Below are positions 55,071-64,000 of a stretch of 64,000 nucleotides of DNA, in pieces. The notes below the pieces were generated by a model. The model worked only from the letters and a program-made list of their open reading frames with translations. It was not told the DNA's origin and made no database searches. The stretch spans positions 13,583,197-13,647,196 of the forward strand of contig OY821741.1 of the NCBI GenBank assembly GCA_963682055.1, in the 5' to 3' direction. Each line of letters opens with the position of its first letter. The first letter of the stretch is position 1. The translations under genes were made by a program, and so were the position numbers. The DNA is from Primula veris (taxonomy: Eukaryota > Streptophyta > Magnoliopsida > Ericales > Primulaceae).

Positions 55071-56285
55071 GGTTAATTCCCTATAAGTAACTAATAGCAA
55101 CTTATATTTCTGCTAGATATCTTGATAAGTTCACATTTCTCGTATATAGCACTTTTTAATTATTTAGTTTATTTACTAAATTATCATACAAACCAAAATA
55201 TAATATACATATTTTATTTTTTTACAAACCCAAAAAAATAGTTTTAAATTATAACAAAATAAAAAAAACACAAAAAAATTATAAAAATGAAAATAATCAC
55301 AAAAAATCACAAAAAATTATAAAAAAATCAAAAAAATTATAAAAAATTATAAAAAATTATAAAAAATTATAAAAAATTATAAAAAATTATAAAAAATTAT
55401 AAAAAACTCATAAAAAAATTATAAAAATAAAAAAAAATCATAAAAAATCAAAAAAATTATAAAAAATTATAAAAAATTATAAAAAATCACCAAAAATTAT
55501 AAAAATTATAAAAAAATTTAAAAAATTTAAAAAATCACAAAAAATGAAAAAAAAAAATCACAAACTTTTTAAAAAATTACAAAAAATATATATAGTTTTT
55601 TTGTCAATATAACACTTTTTATACCAAAAAATCAAAAAAAAATATAAAAAATGACAAAAAAATTATAAAAAATTATTAAAAAAATGAAAAAAAAAATGAA
55701 AAAATCATAAACTTTTTAAAAAATTACAAAAAATATATAAATTTTTTTTTTAATATAACACTTTTTATACCGAAAAGTGATTTTTTTTTTTTTAAAAAAA
55801 TGGTTTTTCCATGATAAATGTGCATTTTTTTAATCTAAATGAGCTGAAAGTTCATCTAGTTCAGTCAAAAATACATATAATTCAGTCAAAAGCGTATATA
55901 GTTCAATAAAAGTGCATATAGTTCAGTCGAAAGTGTATATAGTTAGTCAAAAATGCATAAAATTGAGTCGAAATTGCATTCAATTCAGCTGAAAGTACAT
56001 CTAGTTCCGTTGAAAGTGCATACAATTCAGTAAAAAATAAATATAGTTCAATAAAAGTGAGTATGCATATAGTTCAGCTAAAAGTGCATCTGGTTCAGCT
56101 GAAAGTACATCTGGTTCAGCTTAAAGTGCATCTAATTTAGTGGAAAGTACATCTGGTTCAGCTTAAAGTGCATCTAATTTAGTGGAAAGTAAATATAGTA
56201 AAGTCGAAAGTGCATATAGTTCTGTTAAAAATGCATCTGATTCAACTAAAAGTGCATCTGGTATAACTGAAAGTTCGTTGTTTTC
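55071..56285. repeat. A-rich arrays after a GGTTAATTCCC head
   Basis: Begins GGTTAATTCCCTATAAGTAA. At 55220-55760 it is mostly AAAAAATTAT units of 10 bp. At 55850-56280 it becomes a roughly 22-bp array of AAAGTGCATCTGGTTCAGCT type. The layout resembles 50391-51600. No gene. Confidence 0.8.
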
Positions 56286-56299
56286 TTTTCATATCACTT

Positions 56300-56489
56300 T
56301 GTTAAAAATCATCTTGTCTTGTAGCCGTGTTTGGCAAACTTTATTTATTTATTTATTTATTCGTTAATTGTTCATTTAACTCGCAAGTTATTTTCTTTTA
56401 AAAGTTAAATTTTGTACCAACAAGTTGTATTTCCTTTTGTTGAAAAAGGTCACTCCTTGATATCCGTCTTACGGATTTTGGGGCGTGAC
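56300..56489 (+). mobile_element. Fragment of the solo LTR A family
   Basis: GTCTTGTAGCCGTGTTTGGC to TTTTGGGGCGTGACA matches the last 165 bp of the LTR at 24445-26154. The remainder is missing. Confidence 0.8.
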
Positions 56490-57704
56490 ACGATGAGTGA
56501 TTCTGATGAGAGTGTTCCACTCTAAACTTTTCATATTTGTGACAAAAAGGGGGAGTAGACTATGAGTTTTGAGATGAAATAGATGAGTTATGAGCTTGAC
56601 GTTGATTTGATCTTATATTTTAATAGCTCTTAAACTGCTTTTGAGGATGATTCTTGATCTTTTTGATCTGATTGTTTATTTTGATGATTTGATTGTTTAT
56701 ATTTCTAATGTGTGTAAAGTGTGGAATTGCCTTGTATATTTATGAGATGTGATTTTCAGTGTTAGCTTTGATAAGATTTTTGCTTAAATGATTGATTTTG
56801 CTGTTTTAATTGTGTTGGTAAACTTATGGGGGAGTTTTTTTTTTCCAAATATTTTACAACTCGATGTTTTTATCAAAATAAGAGATTGTTAGGTTAGAAG
56901 TACAAGTTTCTTAAAACTTCTTGGTTTGTCAGCATATTGTCAAATATATACTGAGTTAATTTATATTGAACTCTTATTATGTAAATAGTTAATACGTAAC
57001 GTTTTTGTTAAGATGTGATCAAGTATACGTCGAATTTACCATATCAGTTGTAACTGAAACTGGCAGACAGAAACTTGGAAATCAAAATTCGATCAAATAT
57101 ATTCTAAGAGGTCCAAAAACGTGAAGAGTGAGTCTTGTTGATTTGAAGCAATCTCATAAGATTAGAATGAAGATATTCAAGATATTTCCTTGTTCGAATA
57201 GAAGACTTGATGGGCAAGGAAAACTTCTAGTCAAAGAAGCAAAGATAGAAACATGAAATAATTCTTATTTGAGTTCGATTAGAATTCTTTGTAAGGCTGT
57301 AAATAAAGTCAATTACACTCTAATATTTGGTGTCTTAAATAGAGAGATAGAGAGACACACGAAATATTAGAGAGAAAAAAAATTATTGTTGAGAGAATTC
57401 GTGATGGGAGTTATTAGATATAGAGACGTGTTAGGTATGAGAAATAGTTTAACATGCAAATAATGGTGACGGAGGCATTGAGTATTGTCAGGCATTAGTA
57501 TGCATTGTAATCTTAACAATATCATTAAAAAATCAATCGGAGACTACCTCGAAGACGAAGACGTGGTGAGCACGTAGAACTTCATAAACTAATATCGTGT
57601 GCTATTTACTATTATGTCATAACTCTTCAGTTGCAACTGGAACAAAACACAGTTGTAACTTGAACGCATAATTACATTCGGAACATTAGGCAAATGTAAC
57701 TTCA
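56490..57704 (+). mobile_element. 3' end and LTR of a Copia element
   Basis: 56490-56886 matches the internal 3' region at 12765-13172 (GATTCTGATGAGAGTGTT, GACAAAAAGGGGGAGTAGAC). The LTR runs from 56887 (TGTTAGGTT) to 57704 (ACTTCA). The same element at the same junction to the cluster repeat is seen at 13173-13912, so the pair was duplicated with the host segment. Confidence 0.82.
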
Positions 57705-58410
57705 TTTTATTTTTTTACTTTGAGACTATGACGTTAACACTAACAATCGGGAGGTGAAGCCTGGAGTGTGAAGTGGATAAAGGAAAATTCTTAACAAGTT
57801 GTGTAGAGATTCGAGATCCCTGTTCACCAGACGGATAAGGTGGAGGGTGATATGTCGGACGAAATCGTAAAAATTTCTTTTAATAAAAAATAAGGAACGT
57901 GTCACTTTACGGGAGTGTCAGTTGGAGAATGCAGTGGGGCTTATCGTATCTCTTTTCTTTTTTGATAATAATTACCGCATTGGAGGTAGGAGTGATCGAA
58001 CTTGACTTGAACAACTTAAACTAACCCCGAACCAGTGTCTAAAAGGTTAAAGAAATGTAAAGTGGGAGTACAACAGGGAGATCAAGACTTCCCTTAACTG
58101 CAGTCCACACTACGAAAGTAATCTAGTTGAATGACACTCCTAAATATACTTGAGGCTGCACACACGAAAACAATTATAGATTTAGCGAAAAGATATAAGA
58201 TAAAATTCTCAATAAAAAGTATTCAGTGAAACAACTATATAAAATAAAATAAAAACTGTTAAATATGGTACCCCACTACTTTGTTGTAAAAGGAACAATT
58301 AATCAGGCTGTTCAACCTTTTAAATGCATGTATGTTATGTCCTCAAAATATTGTTTTCCATTTCATATAAAAGTACAATGCTTATTTTCAACACATTCAA
58401 GTCCAGAATA
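57705..58410 (-). pseudogene. Broken COQ2-type segment with exon 6, copy C
   Basis: 57705-58030 is the intron 6 type cluster repeat. It joins directly to exon 6 at 58033-58155, which lacks its last 27 bp. This exon reads PQVYLGVSFN, stop, [18 protein letters not shown], and a second stop replaces tryptophan in FWT; both are TGG to TAG. A 12-bp exon 5 remnant follows at 58272-58283. It cannot encode a working enzyme. Confidence 0.85.
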
Positions 58411-60913
58411 TGTAACGTATCGGAAATTCAGTAGTTTATTTATTTATTTGTGTGAAATATATGTATAGGTATATATGAATGGAATATTTAATAGAGTGTA
58501 TCTGATAGTTTGGGGGTGATTTGTATGATATTATAAGTAAGTGGACTAGTAATAAATAAATAAAAACCTAGAAGGAACAAACTTAAGCCGATATGATACA
58601 TACATATGTATTCATACGAATACATATGATACATACACCACACATATACATATACTAGCGAAATCCGCCCACACGATGCGTGTGTGATCTAGCATACATA
58701 CGTGTGTGTAAAACTTTACAAACTAAATAAATTATTACGAAATAAAGAAAATATTTAAGAAAATTTCACCACCGGCAAAAAGGGGAGAGAGATAGGCAGG
58801 GATAATGAAGTGATTTGGATGTATTTAGATAAGCTTTGCTATTAAATTAATGGAATAACTAAGAGAGAGAAGAAAAAAAATTAATGTGAGGCTCAACCGT
58901 ACATTGTCCTTGAATTAATGGGTTTTTGAATTAATTTGTAACTGTTTTTTTTTTAATCCGTGTAACTGCTATTTCTTGGTGGTTTTAATATTTAAAAAAA
59001 TTATAGGGTGCTTTTGTAATTATTTTTTTCAAGGATTCATAAGCTCTGTTCAAATAAATAATAGTATGATACACAGAGAGAAAGAAAGAGAGAGAGAGAG
59101 AGAGAAAGAGACAGAAACCAGTCCAGCAACAACTCCGATGGTCTGTCCGGCGAGTTAAGGCTAGGGTGGTGGTGGTGATTTTGTGTTTTCGGTTAACCGC
59201 TTCGGAGGTTGTATCGGGGTCTTCGGGTGTCCATATTTTACAAATAAATACATTTTATTAATATACTCTTCGAGATCTATCTACCTGTGTAAGCCTCCTT
59301 CTCTGATTTTCACTTTTATAAAATCATGTTTTTTAGGGTTTGATTCAAATCCAAATTGACATCATCAATATTAATTCGTAGCTCATTTGAATTACGTTTA
59401 GGGATTGTTGAGGACAATCAGTGGGCTGTCCAGATCTGGTTGGGTCCTTTCAGTTGGTTGTTCGGCTTGAATTTGAGATATTTTAACAAACGATCTCTTG
59501 TTTGTTTTGGTAAGTGGGAAGAAATTGATTTTACTATTAACAGCTAATTACTGTAGTGTTTATTAATGCATATGCTATTATGACTGTGATGGTTATTGTT
59601 ATGTGTTTAAATGTGTCATTGAATTCCTCATATGTTGTTGCGGGAGTATATTACTGTCTGTATTGGAATAGAAAATATAGTGTTAATTCGGCTGTGTTTA
59701 TAGTTAAATGGAGTGTGATAATTGGCTGATATGCATTTTATTTTTATCATTATATTTACCGTAGATGGGGTTGCTACAGTCATTTAATTTTATCATTATA
59801 TTTATCGTAGATGGGGTTCCTACAGGCATTTATTTTTATTATTATATTTAATGTAGATGGGGTTTCTACGGGTATTTTATTTTTATTATTATATTTACCT
59901 TAAATGGGGTTCCTACGGGCATTTTATTTTTATCATTATATTTACCGTAGATGGGGATCCTACGGCTTATCATTATATTTACCGTGGATGGGGTTCCTAC
60001 ATCGGGCTATAAATGAGGTTTCTATAGCTGTAAGTTGCGCAAGATAGGTAAATCGGTGACCTTGGGGTTAGTCCCTCTAAAACCGGTCCCAACTAGGCGC
60101 GGTGCACCGTCTAAATAGGTTTGTGATGTGTCTTTCTGATTCATTTTTGTTGGCTATTTATTGTGTATCGTTGGTTATGTGTTGTACTAATATGTCCATT
60201 ATTTATTGCGATATGAATTGGTATATCATGATTTTTCTTGTACATAGATGCTTGTGCCATTCCATTTAAAAGTAAAATTGATTTCTTACCTCCTTTACTT
60301 GTTTTTCTGTACATTTTGTTCCGTGTCGATGTACAGGTGCTGATTTGGGCCGCGGAGATGCTTAGGATTGACGGTCCGTGATTTTCCTTAGCTGCTTACA
60401 CTTGTCGAGTGCACGTAGACCTTTGTTTATATTGGGAATATTTTGTTAGCCGAACATGTTTGGCCTAATAAGCGGATGTCACATGTTTTAATGTTTGGAC
60501 TTGTTCCTTTTAAACTATGTGAGTGGTGGTAACTTGTTAGTTGGGTTGAATACGAGTTTTATCCTTGTTGGATCGTTTTATAAATTGTATTTGGCGAGAT
60601 TTTAATGCATTTATACTTGTTGCCTTGAACAGGTCATATTTCGTGGAAACGAATAGATACGCAAAGGTCATGCCGAATTTTTCTATAATTTTTCTTAAAC
60701 CGTTTTGCTTGTGTGGTCACATTTGAGCACCGTTGACTACCCTTAGGCCAATAGTCAATCCAATGTGATTTTCGGCATGTTCTTAAAAGATCTATTTAGT
60801 TTTATTTTGTGTGGTATTGTCGAACTCTTTTACATATTGTGTCCTTTAAACTTTTTCTTTTAATTTATATTCACTACTCGGATTTATCTAACTAAATAAC
60901 CGGGGCGTGACAG
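58411..60913 (+). mobile_element. Large solo LTR in the COQ2-type copy C
   Basis: A 2503-bp sequence from TGTAACGTATCGG to GGGGCGTGACA with the perfect duplication GAATA (58406-58410 and 60914-60918). The empty site is seen at 38680 (CCAGAATATATCC). It contains TACATA and GA microsatellites and a tandem array. No gag or pol, so it is best read as a solo LTR. The short frames at 58976 and 59356 are not recognised. Confidence 0.87.
59740..60010 (+). repeat. About 57-bp tandem array with small hairpins in the solo LTR
   Basis: Six imperfect units share CATTATATTTACCGTAGATG and GGGTTCCTAC. Several contain GTAG...CTAC pairs; the clearest is CCGTAG/CTACGG at 59945-59965. Confidence 0.82.
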
Positions 60914-60918
60914 AATAT

Positions 60919-62640
60919 ATCTAAGTATAAACTATAGATGGGCTTATTTCAAAAATATATTACATTTCATATGAAAGCACAAGATTTTCTTTTATTTATA
61001 TACTATCGTTAATCTTCACTTTAGTTGGGCTTGAGCACATGAGTACACAGTCAAAATGTAATAGGGCACTAGAACCACAATTAGGTCTGATCGAAAACAT
61101 AGAGATATATTGAGAGGCTCAAGAGCAAGTCTTAAAGTCATTGATCATTAGGAAGTATAAATTTATCCACATCCACATCATATTTTTTTATCTTTTCTAT
61201 TCTTGTATGTGCGTGTTTTTCTTATTTGGGTGTTTCTTTATCATTTTTTTCCTACTGTTTGTTAACTTTATCATTTTTTTCCTACTGTTTGTTAACTTTC
61301 AAAACAACTTACATAACAGATCGACCTTAAATCTATTATAAATGAAAATCTATTATGACCAATATGCTGATATGTACTCTACACCTAGTTGAAAGCATAC
61401 TTATCGGGAAACTTATTTCCCCTTTTGAAAACTGTCTTCTCATTCCTGTTCTTGCACCCCGCTTCTCTTTTCCCGATTCCTAATGTCTGACGACTCTGAC
61501 CTGTCAATTTTAGAACTTTTTTCTTCTTCAAGTTTTACATGTTCACTTCTCGTTTCGTTATCGCTTCCATTTACGTTCTTGACAAATATGGTTGAAAGCA
61601 TAACAAGTCATGGGAGCCAGAACATAAAGAAGCGAATCACTCAATCCATAACGACACGGAAAGTATGATTTAACTATTTCATTCTAAACTGTATCATTTA
61701 TAATATTTAAACTCGGCCTTAAGTTTCTCTTTCTTTGCAAAGTAATTGATTTGTTCAGTCTAGAACAATTTTACAATAGTTTTTCTATGACTGAGCGACA
61801 AAAAACTGTAGTTGTTCAATCCTGAAAGTAAAATAACCTGGCACAAAAGTAGCTGAAAAAAGAGAAAACAGAATCCTTTTAGTAGTGTGACCTCTCCAGA
61901 AGCAATTGGTCGCTGCTTACTGCGTTCCACCTGCGCGTTACATAGCACAATAAAAATAGTTATTATTGAACAACTAAATTACGTATACAAAAGTTGTCAA
62001 AACAAAAGCGTTGTCCTTATTAGCGGTCTAGCCATTAGAAATTTGAATTTGATTATTTGTACCTCCAAGATTAAGATACCTCAAAATTGAGTCATTAATT
62101 ATCAAAAAAGAAGAATTTATATGCAAATGTGCATATCGATCTTGCATTTTTCATAGTATGAGACCATCTATTAGATACAAAGTTTTAAAAAAAATTGTGT
62201 ATTTTTAATGGTTAGATGAGATTGATTAAATGATAGTTTCTTGCATGTTAGTTTTATTCATATATATACTGCTATAGTTAAACAGCAAAATTTGAAGGAT
62301 TGAATTTTTTTCTTTTTATGTATGATTTAATGAAACGAAACCACGACACCTTGTAAACAGTAAACTAAAGAATTTCATGGAAGATCCTTTTCGCGGGACA
62401 TGACCCACAAACCATGCAGTTTTTTTTGCTAGATCTCTAGTCATTCAGTATGATTTTTGGTCCATACAGGCTGTGCTCATAATTTCTTACCTACCGATAT
62501 TAATTTTTCTTTATTATGATTGATTGGCAGGACAATTGAGTTGTTTTATGTTCAGGTCGCCATTGGAGAGTCTTTATTGTCGGTTGCTATAGGATGTTAT
62601 GGTGGTTGAGATATGGAAGTCGATTTTTTAAAGAGCCTAC
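60919..62640 (-). pseudogene. Broken COQ2-type segment with exon 4, copy C
   Basis: Exon 4 at 61806-61930 is complete and open: [40 protein letters not shown]. It keeps the V-E-R glutamate that the intact gene has lost. Its donor, however, reads AG-TT instead of AG-GT. Flanking text is intron 3 and intron 4 sequence shared with 14330-15156, 24226-24444 and 26155-26480. Confidence 0.85.
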
Positions 62641-64000
62641 TGGACTAAAGCAACCCATTTCCTCGAGGGCACATGAGTACACAGTCTAAATGTAATAGAG
62701 CACTGCATCTCTATTTGATTTATATAAACTTTCGAGTGTTCAAATTGGTAAAGCGAGTGCGTCACAAGATTTTATAAACAGTTTACCAACATAATTAGTT
62801 GCTATTACGTTGCTATTTTTTTGTGTTGTTCACTTTACAACAGTTTTCAAAAGTTGTTTGTTGCTAGCCACATTTTCTTTTAGTGTTAATTCCCGATTCC
62901 TATTGTTTGAGACCTGAAAATTTAAGAAAATTTTCATTTTTTCATGATTTACGTTACGTTTTAATTGCCGTTTTCGTTGACTTACTTTCCTGTAAAATAT
63001 TGTCGAAACGCACAACAAGTCATGGAATCCGAACTTAGAGAAGTGAATCACCCAATTCATAACGACAGGGAAAGTATGATTAAAGTATTTCCCTTTAAAC
63101 TTCATTATTTCTAATATTTAAACTCTGCCTTAAGTTTCTCTTTCTTTGCAAAGTAATTGATTTGTTCAGTCTAGAACAAATTTACAATAGTTTTTCTATG
63201 ACTCAGGGACAAAACCTGTAGTTGTTCAATCTTGGAAGTAAAATAGCCAGACACAAAAGTAGTGTGACCACACCTACTCGTTACACAACACAATAACATT
63301 AGTTAATATTTAACAACTAAATTACGTATTCAAAAGTTGTCAAAACAAAAGGTTTTCCTGATTACTGGTCTCACCATTAGAAATTAGAATTGATCATTTG
63401 TACCTCCAAGATGAAGATACCTCAAAATTGAGTCATTTATAATTATCAAAAAAGAAGAATTTATATGCAAATGTGCATCTCGACCTTGCATTTTTCGTAG
63501 TATGAGACCATTTATTAGATCCAATGTTTTTTTTAAAAATTGTGTGTTTTCAATGGTCAGATGAGATTGATTAATTGATAATTTCTTGTTGGTTAGTTTT
63601 ATTCATATATACCGCTACAGTTAAACATCAAAATTTTAAGGATTGAGTTTTTTTCTTTTTCTGTATGATTTAATGAAACAAAACCACCTTGTAAACGGTA
63701 AATTAAAGAATTACATGGAAGATCCTTTTCGCCGGACGTGACCCACAAACCATATGCAGTTTTATGGCTAAATCTCTAGCTAGTCATTCAGTATGATTTT
63801 TGGTCCACACAGGTTGTGCTCATAATTTTTTACCGACCGATATTATTGCTTCTAGATTATGATTGGTTGGCACGGCCATTGAGTTGTTTTTCACTAGTGG
63901 ACAGAGTCTTTATTGTAGGTTGCTATATGATGTTATGGTGATTGAGATACATGAAAGTCGATTTTTAGTAGTGTTTTAAAAAGCAAAATCTTAGCTAAAA
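62641..64000 (-). pseudogene. Broken COQ2-type segment with deleted exon 4, copy D
   Basis: Matches 26480-27666 and 33375-33590. Exon 4 at 63216-63273 is 58 bp long with the same two deletions as copy B. The minus-strand frame at 62830-63105 has no recognisable motif. The segment runs off the window end. Confidence 0.8.

Noticed and set aside
62830..63105. TFPVVMNWVIHF considered as exon 5 of a COQ2 copy
   Set aside because: The true exon 5 was found at 47205-47274 with a much better match. This frame is intron 4 sequence.
1..64000. CRISPR arrays, rRNA, operons or riboswitches
   Set aside because: No regularly spaced repeats with unique spacers, no rRNA-like sequence and no prokaryotic gene arrangement were seen.

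Overview
The window looks like nuclear DNA of a flowering plant, most likely a eudicot. It is AT-rich, packed with nested LTR retrotransposons (Ty3/Gypsy, Ty1/Copia including Sirevirus-like), a LINE, Mutator-like and Tourist-like elements, and it contains one split nuclear gene with GT-AG introns plus a degraded plastid ycf2 fragment. There is no prokaryotic gene organisation, CRISPR array or rRNA. I cannot name the species.

The central result is a gene that no single long reading frame shows. On the minus strand, nine short exons between 53401 and 35639 join in phase with GT-AG introns into a 389-residue UbiA-family prenyltransferase of the COQ2/PPT1 type (4-hydroxybenzoate polyprenyltransferase). 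Both aspartate-rich motifs are present and there is a basic N-terminal presequence. The gene spans 17.8 kb because intron 5 holds an 8.36-kb Sirevirus-like element, intron 1 holds a foldback MITE and minisatellites, intron 3 holds a ycf2 fragment, and intron 6 holds a solo LTR. A Mutator-like element ends 187 bp upstream of its ATG.

Layout. 1-3029: 3' part of a Ty3/Gypsy element inside a LINE. 3030-3247 and 10073-10919: the LINE, split by a degenerate Ty1/Copia element (3248-10072, TSD AATCT). 11111-13912: internally deleted Copia element with a MITE in its LTR. 13913-15156, 24226-24444, 26155-27666 and 33375-33880: one stretch of broken COQ2 introns and exons, split by a Copia element (15157-24220, itself holding a Mutator-like element), a solo LTR (24445-26154) and a minus-strand Copia derivative (27667-33369, holding another solo LTR). 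35639-53401: the intact COQ2-type gene. 53589-56489: Mutator-like element, LTR scraps and A-rich arrays. 56490-64000: a second block of broken COQ2 sequence, with a solo LTR at 58411-60913.

The two flanking blocks share the same exon deletions, so they descend from a duplicated segment. The locus is therefore a COQ2-type cluster with one apparently intact member and at least four broken ones, and most of the remaining DNA is transposons that landed in it. Assignments rest on reading motifs and repeats by eye. No database search, alignment program or transcript evidence was available.
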